A stretch of 64,000 nucleotides of DNA from Diabrotica undecimpunctata. Its lineage: Eukaryota; Arthropoda; Insecta; Coleoptera; Chrysomelidae. The notes under the pieces are model-generated. The model worked only from the letters and a program-made list of their open reading frames with translations. It made no database searches and had not been told where the DNA came from. Both the position numbers and the translations under genes were made by a program. Below are positions 23,341 through 34,134 of the stretch, one piece after another; within the stretch, counting starts at the first letter, position 1; the number at the start of each line of letters is the position of its first letter. Location: NCBI RefSeq assembly GCF_040954645.1, contig NC_092811.1, positions 124,703,411 through 124,767,410 on the forward strand, given 5' to 3'.

Positions 23341-24720
23341 TTATTCATCATCATCATCATGCAACCTCTTCTGTCCACTGCTGGACATAGGTTTTTTCCA
23401 TTTTTCGCCACTCTTCACGGTTCTGTGCTTCTTGTTACCATTTCTTGGATATTCGTCCAATGTCGTCCATCCAGCGTGTTGGTGGTCGTCCTCTGCTGCG
23501 TTTGTCTTCTCTTGGGCGCCAGTCAATTAGTTTTCTGGTCCATCTTGTGTCTTTCAGTCTCGCTATGTGACCTGCCCAATTCCATTTCAGCTTGGCTATA
23601 TGTTCGACGACATCACTGATACCTGTTCTTTTCGCCTTTGTGCCACTCGCATTTTTAGTGCTGTTGTTTTTGAGAGCGTGAGAGTTTCTGCTGCGTATGT
23701 CATAATAGGAAGAACGCATTGGTCAAATATCTTCCGTTTCATAGCTATCGGGCTGTTGCTCTTAAAGATGTCTCTTAGTGAACCATACGCCGCCCAAGCA
23801 AGTGTACTTTTCTGTCAATTCTACCACTTGATTTTGGATGATTAGGTGTTCGCTGGGAACTAAATTTGTCATAAATTTGGTCTTACTGATGTTCATTTTT
23901 AGACCTATTGTTGACGATACGTTTTCTAATTCTTGTACCAATTGTTGTGCTTCGCCCAGATCTTCGGTAATAAGTACTATGTCGTCGGCAAAACGTAGAT
24001 GATTGAGCATTTCCCCATCTATTTTTATTCCTCTATTTTCCCACTTTAGCATTTTAAAGGCGTATTCGAGGACCGTTATAAATAATTTAGGTGAGAGAGT
24101 GTCCCCTGTCTCACACCTCGCTTGATATGAATTTCTCTGGTGGTATCATGTAGTTTTACACGCATTGTGGCGTTTTGGTATAATGTTTGTACTAGCTTTG
24201 TGAGCCGGTAATCTATTCTACTATTATTCAGAGCAGTTATAATGCTGTCTAATTCCACAATGTCGAAGGCTTTGTGAAATTATACGAAGATAAGTACCAG
24301 TGGTCTGTTATATTCTAGCGACTTTTCTATTAAGGTTTTTACTGTTTGCAGGTGATCGTTTGTTCCGAATTTCGAGCGGAAGCCAGCTTGTTCTCGGGGC
24401 TGGTAGAAATCTAACTTTTTCTCTAGTGTTGTCGTAATTATTCGGGTAAACATTTTATAGATGTGGTTCAATAGGCTGATTGGCTTATAGTTTTCTTGTG
24501 TAGTAAAATTGTTAATGCATTGTTCCATGTTTTTGGTATGCAACAATCTGTTAGACAAAGGTTAAACAACATTTTTATTTGGTTAAGAAGGGCACGTTCG
24601 CCCATCTTTATAGCTTCTATTACGACTCCATGTTCTCCTGGCGCTTTATTAGACGCAGCTTATTGAAGATAGCGCTTGGAATTCTCTCGTTCTCATGCGC
24701 ATTCACCTAATGGTGGCCAA
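23341..24720 (-). pseudogene. RTE/BovB-type retrotransposon, RT to 3' end
   Basis: The minus-strand RT is in at least five frame pieces. In order it shows EHGVVIEAIKMGERAL, ENYKPISLLNHIYK, QAGFRSKFGTND, the palm around FHKAFDIVELD (motif A), RGVRQGTLSHL (motif B), RFADDIVLITEDLGEA (catalytic motif), MNISKTKFMTN and the C-terminal KLKWNWAGHIARLKDTRW / RGRPPTRWMDDI. It ends in the (ATG)n repeat (TCATCATCATCAT on the plus strand at about 23346) that marks RTE 3' ends. The endonuclease domain is missing, so the copy is 5' truncated. The 25.0-25.9 kb copy belongs to the same family. Confidence 0.9.
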
Positions 24721-24744
24721 ATAGTATGAAGATAACCTTGAACT

Positions 24745-25025
24745 ATGTTTGGAAGCATATACTCGTACATATCTTGTTATGTTAGAAGGAGGTAGCATTA
24801 ATGCTAATAGGTACATTAGCAGAAAATTTCCTCTTAATGCAGGATAATACTCGACCTTATATAGCCAGGGTAACAATGCAATAATTGAAATATGTTGGTA
24901 TTAGAGTATTAACCTGGCTCCCTACAAGTCCAGATCTTAACCCTATAGAGCATTCGTGGGACAACCTTGGGAATAGCAGTTAGGCAAAATTATAGTGAGA
25001 TTGAATAGAGGGAATAATCGATTTT
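24745..25025 (+). pseudogene. Tc1-like transposase fragment
   Basis: The plus-strand frame encodes LEGGSINANRYISRKFPLN and then, one base shifted, LLMQDNTRPYIARVTMQ, VGIRVLTWLPTSPDLNPIEH and SWDNLG. MQDN.RPH.AR and SPDLNPIEH.WD are the second and third catalytic-acid regions of Tc1-type DDE transposases. One stop and one frameshift are visible. It is interrupted downstream by an RTE insertion at 25038. Confidence 0.8.
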
Positions 25026-25037
25026 AATATCCATATC

Positions 25038-25876
25038 CATCCAAAGCTGATGACAAAGGGAATAAAAATAGATGGAGAATATCTAAACAACTTACGTTTC
25101 GCCGATGATATACTTATAATAGCTGAAGATCTAGGTATGGCAAGATAGATGGTACAGGAACTCGTTGTGGCTACAGAAAGTGTAGGTTTCAATATAAATA
25201 TCTCGAAAACAAAAATCATGACCAATTTGGTACCCAACCAGAACATCAGTATTGGTGGGAAAGAAATAGAACTCGTAGATAGATATAAATACCTGGGACA
25301 TGAAATTATGATTGGCAGGGATAACCAGACTTATGAACTGAAGAGAAGAATCGGCCTTGGGTGGGCAGAATTTGGAAAACTGAGAGAAACTTTTAAAAGT
25401 GAGCTGCCCACATGCGTAAAGAGAAAGGTATTTGATCAGTGCGTCCTCCCAGTCTTGACGTACGGAGCAGAAACACTTACCTTAACAAAAGCAGCAGCTA
25501 CCCAACTGAGAGTCACGCAGAGAAGAATGGAGCGGTTCATGTTAGGAATAACTCTGCGAGACAGAATAACCAACGAAGACATCAGGAGAAGAACCGGAGT
25601 GACTGACATCATCGAGAAGATAGCCAGACTAAAATGGAGATGGGCAGGACACATAGCCAGAATGACAGATGGGCGATGGACAAAGAGGTTATTGGAATGG
25701 AGGCCAAGGGAAGACAAGAGAAGCGTCGGTCGACCACCTACAAGATGGACTGACGATTTAAGAAGACTCAATAAAAACTGGATGAGAGCGGCGCAAGATA
25801 GACGGGGTTGGAAACATGAGGAAGAGCCCTATGTTCAGCAGTGGACTCTTGAGGCTGGATGATGATGATGATGATG
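25038..25876 (+). mobile_element. 5'-truncated RTE insertion with 12-bp target duplication
   Basis: It starts inside the RT palm (KGIKIDGEYLNNLRFADDIL), has one stop near 25147, and then an open frame of 237 codons. That frame contains NINISKTKIMTNLVPN, YKYLGHEIM, ERFMLGITLRDRITNEDIR, KWRWAGHIARMTDGRW and VGRPPTRWTDDLRR. It ends at 25860 followed by (GAT)n, the RTE 3' tail. The 12-bp aatatccatatc is duplicated at 25026-25037 and 25877-25888. The target is a decaying Tc1 element. It is well preserved, so a fairly recent insertion. Confidence 0.93.
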
Positions 25877-25888
25877 AATATCCATATC

Positions 25889-26179
25889 TTACAATTATTT
25901 TATGATTGTTTGGGAAAGTATTTCGTTTTTATTTTCATATTTTACATTTAATATTTTTCTTTTTATATACTATAATATGGTCTTATTTAATGGTCTGTTC
26001 TAACTAGTAATTTACTTTAAAAGATATTATTTTTTGGTATTCACTAAAATCTCATTGATAAAGTGGCTTAAACACAAGTCTGTTTTTAAGTTCAGAGAAT
26101 TTGACTTCGTTTGTTATTTGAGAAGTATGTCGCCAACATAAAGAAACCGCTGTAAAGTATCATATTTCAGTGACCATTA
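25889..26179. other. Spacer, possible Tc1 remainder
   Basis: Continues the sequence interrupted by the RTE insertion; nothing coding recognised. Confidence 0.35.
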
Positions 26180-26427
26180 AGTTAGATTACCGCCATTCAA
26201 AAGCGTCACACAATAGCGCTGATTTATGGGGGAGCACTTGTCTCATAGTCCACCTAGAAACGGCCAAAGGGTTTTTGGCCATCTCAAGACACTTCGTATC
26301 GAGACAACGAACGTACCAGTTTATCGAGACGTCCCTTCTTTTGTGCCTCGGATGGCGTCGCGACGGTCAACGCTACAAATCTACTCCACTGGCTACGATT
26401 AATACACCAATATTTCATAAGGTAAGT
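26180..26427 (+). other. GC-richer island ending in a strong splice-donor-like sequence
   Basis: A roughly 250-bp block clearly richer in GC than its flanks ends TTTCATAAG|GTAAGTC, a near-consensus 5' splice site. An open frame spans the junction from 26170 but has no recognisable domain. It could be a host exon, a non-coding first exon, or chance. Confidence 0.25.
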
Positions 26428-26808
26428 CTATTCTCTGTACAGATAATAGTAATGAGTAAAGCTAGCTAATTATTGTAATTTATTCACAATTAATATTTGC
26501 TATTTTCGCTAATTTATTTACAGTCATTTATTAGTTATTTATTTAAGCAGCGATCTCTAAGTTTTACACAATACAATGATTTTGATTTAAATATTATCCT
26601 ACTCCGGAATAAAAAAAATATTTGCTTCTAAATTAATAAATGATTTAAAACTTTTTTTTATGATTTGTTATTGAACAAAACGTAAAGATTATTAAGATTC
26701 AATTGAAATACAACTGCAAACAAACCTCGAAATAGTTGCAGTGTCAGTCATGGACAAAGTGAAAATTAAGTAATTTTCAATTAATACCCAATTCCACACC
26801 CGAAAATA

Positions 26809-26940
26809 ATGTTAGGCAATTTTAACTGTCACAACAATACTTGGGGAAGTAACAAAACCAACAAATATGGTAAGCTCTTAAAAAATCTCATTGATAATTT
26901 AAATTTAGTTTTTCTAAACAGTGGCAAATCCATTTGCTAG
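26809..26940 (+). pseudogene. Endonuclease fragment of an I-like retrotransposon
   Basis: A short frame (43 codons plus stop) begins MLGNFNCHNNTWGSN, then KYGKLLKNLIDNLNLVFLN. This is the conserved core of the AP-type endonuclease domain of non-LTR retrotransposons, which nicks target DNA to prime reverse transcription. The usual GDFN catalytic Asp is Asn here, which would be expected to inactivate it. Only this island survives, and neighbouring domains are not recognisable. The W-G-S spacing fits I/Jockey-group endonucleases. Confidence 0.7.
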
Positions 26941-27739
26941 CTCCTTTATTATATTGGTTAATCATTAATAACGTATTTTCCTACAAAATTAATTACAATT
27001 TGAATGTTCGTAAATGATATAGAGAAAATCCGTAAATGATACAGAGAAATAATTTATACCAAAATACCTTATAAGTCAATATAAGCTCAAAAGGGAATTT
27101 AATCATATTACAAGGAACATCAATGTATGTGACTGTGACATTGTATCTAGTTATTTTTTTGTTTCTGTACTCTATCAAACAATAGAACGGTTGATAGAAA
27201 GGTTTATGAAACATGAATGCATAACGTAAAGGCCATTTGTATGAAGACCGGTTTCCCATTTAATTCTCATAACTTTATTACTATTGGACAAAGTAAGCGA
27301 AGATATATATTACAGATTTTTATGTATACCATTTTACTGCTCTATTGTGGCAATCAGCGTTGCTAAACAAGATTTGGAAATTCGAATAAAGGTATAGAAA
27401 ATTTAATTTGCTACAAATAATATTTTATAAAATTTTCTTTAATAAAGTAGTACAAAATTTAATTTACTACGAATAATGTCAAATACAATTTTGTATAGTC
27501 AACCCGTACAACCCGGTCCACTTCGGAGCGCTGTAAAATCCAGAGAAATTCATGAAATTTAACAAATTTGTAGTAAAAATTACTAGTAGTAGTAATACAA
27601 ATAAAGTTGTAGAAAATTATTTCCTACAAATTATGTTTTATAGAATTTTCTGTAGGGTGGCTAATTTGCGAGATACAGCGCGAAAACCCTTTGCCCAACT
27701 TTTTCCAAGACGGCGATGGGGGACTAGGGTGGCGACCCC
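26941..27739. other. Spacer without recognisable features
   Basis: AT-rich to about 27640, then GC-richer sequence that may be decayed R2-like 5' sequence. No motif recognised. Confidence 0.35.
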
Positions 27740-28182
27740 ACAAACTTGAACTTAAGCCTGCCTTACTGGTCGGGGAGAGATTTTATCAAGGCAATCCAAC
27801 TGCGAGAAAATTTTCTACCAACGAGAGGCATCCCTTCAAATCCACCACATGAAAGGAGGTGCCGAAAGGGGTGCGAACGTAATGAAAGCCTTAGTCACGT
27901 TTTGCAAAAGTGCCCCACAGCACATTGGCACCACATCAAGAGACACGATCAGCTCGTTACATATCTACGAAAAGCAGTGGAAAAGAAAGGGTGGATTTGC
28001 GAGGTTGAGCCGCGAATTAGACGCGCCGACGGGACTCTGAAGATACCTGACCTTGTCGCGCAACAGGATGAGCGGGTAATTGTCGTGGACGTTGTAGTCA
28101 GCTGGGAGGGTCCTCGACTCCTAAGTACAGCCGCCGTCAATATAACGGCGCTGTACACAGAGAGTCGATTCCTTTAGACCAT
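27740..28182 (+). pseudogene. R2-like retrotransposon C-terminus: zinc knuckle and restriction-like endonuclease
   Basis: The open frame runs from about 27746. It contains WSGRDFIKAIQLRENFLPTR, a knuckle C-x3-C-x8-H-x4-C (RRCRKGCERNESLSHVLQKC) followed by HWHHIKRHD, then EVEPRIR, LKIPDLV and VIVVDVVVSWEG. The knuckle plus the PD...D/E-type core is the C-terminal endonuclease of R2-group non-LTR elements, which cuts target DNA in place of an AP-type nuclease. The frame stops artificially inside an inserted RTE-type tail and resumes at 28574. The RT is missing upstream. R2 proper sits in 28S rDNA; no rDNA flank is seen here. Confidence 0.8.
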
Positions 28183-28573
28183 CATCATCATCATTGGATT
28201 TTACAATTCTTCGTGAGCTTTTGCCGCGTTTACTATTGCCTTCCATTGATTCCGATCCTGTGCTATTATTTCCCATGGTCTTACTTCCATCTTCTCCAGG
28301 TCTTCCCTGACTGCGTCTTTCCACCTTTTTCTAGGCCTTCCTGTCGATCTTCTACCATCTGGTCTTTCCCAAAACACATTGCTAATCAGTCTGTCGTCAT
28401 CACTCCGTACCACGTGGCCTGCCCATCTTAATCTATTGGCTTTTATGTATCTTACGATGTTTCCTTTCCCGAAGAGAGTCTCTATTTCATTGTTGTATCT
28501 GCTCCTCCATTCATTTGTCACGCTGTCCCTGCAAGGACCATATATAATTCGCAGGATTTTGCGTCTGCATGGT
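28183..28573 (-). mobile_element. RTE-type 3' tail inserted in the R2-like ORF
   Basis: The minus-strand frame begins PCRRKILRIIYGPCRDS and continues through NRLRWAGHVVRSDDDRLI, RRSTGRPRKRWKDAV and WEIIAQDRNQWKAIV. It ends after HEEL in (ATG)n (CATCATCATCATC on the plus strand at about 28180). A 12-bp sequence ccttYagaccat flanks it at 28172-28183 and 28574-28585 with one mismatch. It is 5' truncated. Closest in style to the copy at 60.9-62.6 kb. Confidence 0.87.
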
Positions 28574-28772
28574 CCTTCAGACCATGCAGACCCGATATCC
28601 AGGGAAAACCATTTGCATGGCACCTTTAATCGTTGGAGCTCGCGGAACATTGTATCAGTCGAATTCTCGTATCATGAGAATTTTAAACCTTTCTAGGTTC
28701 GACGTCCGCAATTTTATCACTAAGGAAATTCAAGGTATTATCCACATTCATAGTCATTTTATGAGGTCCTAA
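28574..28772 (+). pseudogene. R2-like C-terminus, continuation after the insertion
   Basis: Downstream of the insertion the plus strand encodes QTMQTRYPGKTICMAPLIVG, ARGTLYQSN, LSRFDVRNFITKEIQGI and HSHFM up to a stop at 28770-28772. The APLI.SARG and final H.HFM pattern is the extreme C-terminus of R2-group proteins. It follows directly on the upstream half once the insert and one target duplication are removed. Sequence to about 28860 may be its 3' UTR. Confidence 0.75.
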
Positions 28773-28989
28773 CATAAATGACTTATGAGAATTTCACTTC
28801 GAGTATATATACCGGCTTCTTTCCTATCGTGGGGTCTACGTTCGTCTAGTTAGGGTTTTATCTATTGATTAACATAGATGTTTGCGTCGTCCTTTATGAT
28901 ATGTGAATGTCCCATTTTACTACTTTTTATCAACTATTTTTTAACTTTTTATATTTCTAATAACTTTCATATAGTTATTTTTCTAATTT

Positions 28990-29240
28990 TTCCAAGACCT
29001 GCGATTTGGCATGGCGAAACTAGTAAGTGCAGAGGAGGGTGGTGGATTCTCATACGATAGGTAATCTGGCCAAACATCGGGCCGTAAAGGGCCATACGCT
29101 GGTTGTCTGTTGCTCTCCGGATCGGAACGGGCAGGAACAGACCAGCAGGATTGGGTCGGTTTTCGGATGGCGGGGGTTTGGTTGCGTGATGATTGTAGCG
29201 ACCCAGCCAGGATTGCCCGGCCTGCAAACTAAAAGAGGTT
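28990..29240. other. GC-rich island of unknown origin
   Basis: A sharply bounded GC-rich block in AT-rich DNA, open in one frame on each strand without any domain I recognise. It follows the R2-like 3' end and precedes the hAT insertion. It could be a retroelement UTR or a fragment of another repeat. Confidence 0.3.
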
Positions 29241-29827
29241 ATGACTCCACTCTTATACTAACCACCCCCAAAAAATAATATTGCGTTCTCTCAAAAGTGT
29301 AACTTTTCAATGGACTATTAGCATAGCATAGTATAGTACACAGAATGATTACTATATTTTAAATGTCATTAATAAAATAACTTTTATTGTGTGTAATAAA
29401 ATATATTATATTCAGTTAATTTGCCTTTAATACAGCGGTTGGGGAACCGTGGTAAATTACCCCAAATGGGGTAAAAATGAAATTTTTGGGGGTAAAAATG
29501 TAACTTTTGTGAGTAAAAAATATAAATTTTTACCACCACTAGAGTATTCTTGAGTTATATCTTTGCGCATTAAAGAACAGCCCTGGCGCCCCCTGCTACC
29601 TACTCAGTCCGTGCCATGCCATCAAGATACAAATACATTGACGAGTCAAACAGTGAGTTTTTACTAGTAAAATGTTAGTTGCTGACAAGACCACCATTTT
29701 ATCATCAATCATCGATCAAGGTAGGCCTCAATTTAAAAATTTAATTCAAGTATTTTACAACTAAAAAGAGGTTTAATTCTTTGTAAGTAGGTATATTTAA
29801 AAAACCCTTAGAAGAGCTACATTAAAA

Positions 29828-29867
29828 TAACAAACGTTTTTGGAATAATAATTCCATCATCAGGTTA
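29828..29867 (-). ncRNA. Degenerate hammerhead motif, left arm
   Basis: Minus-strand order: TAAC, core CTGATGA, extra T, stem II GGAAT/ATTCC, AAA where GAA is required, palindromic AACGTT, T at position 17, then GTTA pairing with TAAC. The essential G12 is A, so self-cleavage is not expected. Confidence 0.6.
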
Positions 29868-30262
29868 AAAGCAGGTTAACATGCCTGAGCCACCAAAATA
29901 TTAGGGTAAAACCCTTTACATAAGTTAAAGTTACCAAAAAATGTACATATTGTTGTTAAAAGTGAAGGATGTTTAAGATTATATTAGATTTAACAACATA
30001 TAACCATATCTCACGTAAGTACCAGCGTCCGGAGGGTAGACCTCTTCAAATGGACTTCAGCTGGCAACTGATTGACAAGATACCTATGAACGGTGTCGAA
30101 AACAGAATGTCAATGAGATTGACATGTTGCCTGAAGTTAAATCTAATATAATCTTAAACATCCTTCACTTTTAACAACAATATGTACATTTTTTGGTAAC
30201 TTTAACTTATGTAAAGGGTTTTACCCTAATATTTTGGTGGCTCAGGCATGTTAACCTGCTTT

Positions 30263-30302
30263 TAACCTGATGATGGAATTATTATTCCAAAAACGTTTGT
30301 TA
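30263..30302 (+). ncRNA. Degenerate hammerhead motif, right arm
   Basis: Exact mirror of the motif at 29828-29867, including the G12-to-A change. The change therefore predates, or was copied with, formation of the inverted pair. Confidence 0.6.
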
Positions 30303-30452
30303 TTTTAATGTATCTCTTCTAAGGGTTTTTTAAATATACCTACTTACAAAGAATTAAATCTCTTTTTGTGATACTTGGTACACAGCCAGCTGCAGGAATT
30401 TAATTTGCTTGCGGATTTTATTTTACAACTATTATTTTCTGTCTCTCTTAAG

Positions 30453-32250
30453 ATGGCAGCAAATAGAAAAAGGACATACCAAGACGAATTCCTTGATTAC
30501 GGTTTTACATAAATAGAAGACAATCGTACAATGAAACAGAACAAAAAGGTCCCAGTATCTTCATTAAGTCTTAAGCTGGTTAAACCAGCTGTTGTAAAAA
30601 TGGCAGAGATTATGTGTAGTCAAAAAGAAGCGAAGAAAACTGAATACAGTGCCCTTGTCTGCGAGAATTGTGAAAGAAAGAATTTCTATATTAGCAGAAA
30701 ATGTGAAGGAACAGGTTATTTTCGCATTAAAACAGGCTAATTATTATGCTATTCAGCTTGATGGGACAACTGATTTTAGTAGCAATTCACAGCTAATGGT
30801 ATATGTTCGCTACAAAGGTGCAGATAATTTTGAAGAGGAATTACTGTTTTATTCTCCCCTCAAGTTGAGATCTCGTGGAATTGATGTCTACAATAAAGTA
30901 AATGAATACTTCAATGCGCAAAGTTTAAAATGGGAAAACTGTATTTCTGTATCTTTGGATGGAGCTCCAGCAACGTTGGGTCATATTAATGATTTTTCGG
31001 CTTTCGTAAAAAAAAATAACCCAAATATTGAAGTTACTCACTGTACGATACATCGCCAGGCCCTTATGCTCAAATATTTAGAACCTACTCTGGAAGCCGT
31101 CATGCATGATATCATCAAGATTGTAAATTTTATCAAGGGACATGTACCAAACACGCGGCTATTTCGTGAATTATGTCAGAACGGTGAAGCTGAAGCTACA
31201 TTATTATACAGAAGTAAGGTGGCTCTCTCGCGGAAATGTACTAAATCGAGTATGGACTCTCAAAACTGAAGTCAAAATTTTTATGGTTGATTAAAAAAAT
31301 ATTCTCGCAGATAAGTTTAAAAACTCTTCCTGGGTTACATATCTTGCATATTTAGAAGCCATTTTTGAGAGTATAAATATATTAAACAAAGAATTGCAAG
31401 GAAAGAATATTAATATCATTTCAGCGAGAGAAATAGTATCAGCGTTTGGATTAAAGCTGCAATATTGGAGACAAAAAGTAGAAGAACAAGATAGCGAACA
31501 TAGATAGCTTATTTTTCAAGGTTAGGTTGTTTTTGGAAGATTACGAAAATATTACTTTTGCTGACATCAAGGATACAATTATAAGACATTTTATCAAACT
31601 CAGAAAGCGGTTTTCAGATTACTTTCTAGATTTTGATACACATACCGTCAGTTGGATAGTAGATCCTTTTAAATACAAAATTGCTATGACACCAGAAGAA
31701 CCTTCAGGTTTGGCAGAAGCAATTCTTGAACTTCGAACTAATACTGAAGCACGTATTCAATTTGAGAGTAAACCAAATCTGTCGTTTTTTTGGATGTCAA
31801 AAGGTGCAAAGGCTTTAAAAATTGCACATGAAGAGGCGGTTAAAATATTGTTGCCATTTGGAACAACATATTTGTGCGAACAAGGCTTTTCTAAAGTTAA
31901 ATGTGTCGATAGCAATTAAAGTAAACTGTATACTCAAGCTTAATCAAGCCATTCAGAGCGATGCTGGGAATATTTATATTCCACTATGCATCAACAATTT
32001 ACTCATATAAATTATCATCATTCTTGTACTCATTGCGTCGAGTAAGGACGAAATCGAAACGCAACCGTCTTCGTATAAGGCTTTTCTACTCCAGTGAACA
32101 AAACAAAAAACAAAAATCGATTAAACGCCGAAGACTGCATTCAAATCGCTCTTACATCAAAAAGTCCCAATTTTGAAGCAATTGTATCGAACATGAAATC
32201 ATCATTTCTCCAAAACGTGAAGGAAGAATGTTTTCAATTATTCTTTTTTT
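30453..32250 (+). pseudogene. hAT transposase (ZBED5/SCAND3-like)
   Basis: The start at 30453 is supported by MAANRKRTYQDEFLDYGFT, the N-terminus typical of this group, followed at once by a stop. The BED-type zinc finger expected next is missing. The body follows in several frames: VKERISILAENVKEQVIFAL, QLDGTTDFSSNSQLMVYVR, ISVSLDGAPATLGH and HCTIHRQALMLKYLEP (30649-31269), then LLPFGTTYLCEQGFSKV of the dimerisation region (to 31919). After an interruption of about 170 bp the end is KNRLNAEDCIQIALTSKSPN (about 32105-32170). Frameshifts and stops make it non-functional. It lies within intact hAT termini. The insertion inside the dimerisation domain is unidentified. Confidence 0.88.
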
Positions 32251-32462
32251 TTTCTAATGGTTTCAATTCTAATTTTTGTTTGTACCACCATTATTATTAT
32301 TATTATAATTTGTTACAGTACCCCAACTTGTCAACCCTCAATTGTACCTGAATGAGTTTTAATTTGTTGTATACAGTTGAGGAAAAAAATTCTCCCCCAC
32401 AGAAAATATGTCAATGATAATTTATTGTTATTTTGTAATTCATAAGATATTTTTCTTCTATT

Positions 32463-32815
32463 GTCAAAGGGCGATGGAGCGTGCTATGTTGGGCGTTTCA
32501 CTACGAGACAAGATCCCAAATCGCCAGCTACGACAAAGAACAGGAGTGGCTGATGCAGTAGAGAGAGTAGCAACACTGAAATGGAACTGGGCAGGTCACG
32601 TGGCTCGAATGACAGATAATAGATGGACAAAGCGGATACTGGAATGGAGACCAAGAGATGATGCCTACCGAAGCAGAGGTCGTCCACCAACACGTTGGAC
32701 TGACGATCTAAAACGTTGTCATAGGAATTGGATGCAAGAGGCACAAGATCGAAATAGATGGAAAATTATGAGGGAGATCTATGTCCAGCAGTGGATAAGC
32801 GAAGATTGAATGATG
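32463..32815 (+). mobile_element. 5'-truncated RTE tail with 19-bp target duplication
   Basis: The frame opens QRAMERAMLGVSLRDKIPNR and continues VATLKWNWAGHVARMTDNRW, SRGRPPTRWTDDLKRC, EIYVQQWISED to a stop at about 32810, with an ATGATG tail. Perfect duplication aagatatttttcttctatt lies at 32444-32462 and 32816-32834. Almost undamaged, so recent, and nested in the hAT element. Confidence 0.95.
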
Positions 32816-33250
32816 AAGATATTTTTCTTCTATTATTAGAGTCTAATAATACAAGCAAAATATCATATGAATTACAAAATAACAAGAAATTATCATTTAC
32901 TTATATTTTCTGTGCAGGCGATTTTTTTTCTCAACTGTATATTACATAATATGTAAATATGAAAATATATTATATTATATTACTATTACTATTACATTAT
33001 ATTATTATGTGTTACTATTATTACCGTTATGTATTACTAGGTATTACATTGCTAAATGGAATAAATGATGTTTAAATTAAATTTTAAGTTATTGTTTTCC
33101 TTTCAAAATTATCATGAGGGCTACAAGATGAAAGATGCTAAAAAGAGGCGATTTCGTTTTTTTTTTGCTCTTCGCCATGGGGTAATATCAACTTATACAA
33201 AAATATTTTGGGGTAATGAATAAAAAAGTTCCCCGACCGCTGCTTTAATA

Positions 33251-34134
33251 GAACAAAATCCAATATTTTTACTGTACATAAAATATAGAAAATTAAATCA
33301 TTTACTTTTCCAGTGATTGGAATTTTTGCATTTTAAAGCTACAGCTTGAGGCTCAGATTTTTTCATAGATACGCTATAATAGATTACTTTTTTTAAGTAG
33401 TTATAGTTATAATACTTATAATTCGCTTTGTTCTTCCCATTAGTATGTCATGAAATATTTTTTTGTACAGACTTTGTCGATTTTTTTTTCTTATTTCCTT
33501 TAGCGTCGGCAATACGCTGTTGCACGTTAAAGCTTTTTATTACCTGCAATAACCATTAAATCTTGTTGCAAATCCTGCAGGAGGAATTAATTTTATGTAG
33601 ATAATTGGGATTTCCATTATCAAATTGTGTAGTACGTTATAAAAAGTAACAACGAAAACCTTAGTAATATATTTTTCTGTGTGTTCCGATCATTATACTG
33701 CGTATGTCTATAAAACTCTAGCAAAATAATACGTATTCAATTCGGCTATGTTTTTGACAAACATTAAGTGAGATATAAGGTTCTGAATAGATTTTTGTCG
33801 TGTTTTTGACTGAATATTTTGTAAATGGGTATAAACTACATTCATGGATTGTAATAAAAATTATTTCTTTTTGTTTTTGACGTTTTGATTTCCAATTGTA
33901 TTTTTATTAAGTTCGCGTAAAATGCCAACACTTCGCATAAAAAAGTTAAGATCCTACATGCTTTAAATGCTAAATATTTGTGATATTGTCCCCATTCTCA
34001 CAGATAATTATAGTTTGTTTAGCATTTTTAGCGAAAGAATTTTATCTGCAATAAGCGACGTATCAGTAGCGCATCTTTTTTGCAATGAACGAGGTATCAT
34101 TAGTGTATGAAACAATCAACCACTAGCAGCTTCA
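33251..34134. other. AT-rich spacer without recognisable features
   Basis: No supported coding stretch or repeat pair. Confidence 0.45.

Larger units (their letters stand above)
29763..30372. mobile_element. Inverted-repeat element carrying two head-to-head hammerhead motifs
   Basis: A left arm (about 29763-29990) and right arm (about 30140-30372) are near-perfect reverse complements separated by about 150 bp of unique sequence. Each arm contains one hammerhead-like motif. It lies in the 5' part of the hAT element, upstream of the transposase start. No target duplication could be read at its edges. Penelope-like elements carry hammerheads in their terminal repeats and can have these in inverted arrangement, so a Penelope-derived unit is a reasonable inference. 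Confidence 0.75.
29433..33242 (+). mobile_element. Complete hAT insertion (3.8 kb) with 8-bp target duplication
   Basis: The termini are CAGCGGTTGGGGAACC on the left and, inverted, CAGCGGTCGGGGAACT on the right, a typical hAT pattern. The 8-bp ctttaata is duplicated perfectly at 29425-29432 and 33243-33250. The interior holds one plus-strand transposase pseudogene, an inverted-repeat element with two hammerhead motifs (29763-30372) and a 5'-truncated RTE tail (32463-32815). Both termini and the target duplication survive although the gene is broken, which suggests a middle-aged insertion. Confidence 0.92.

Noticed and set aside
27740..28772. 28S rDNA locus suggested by the R2-like element
   Set aside because: No rRNA-like sequence on either side.
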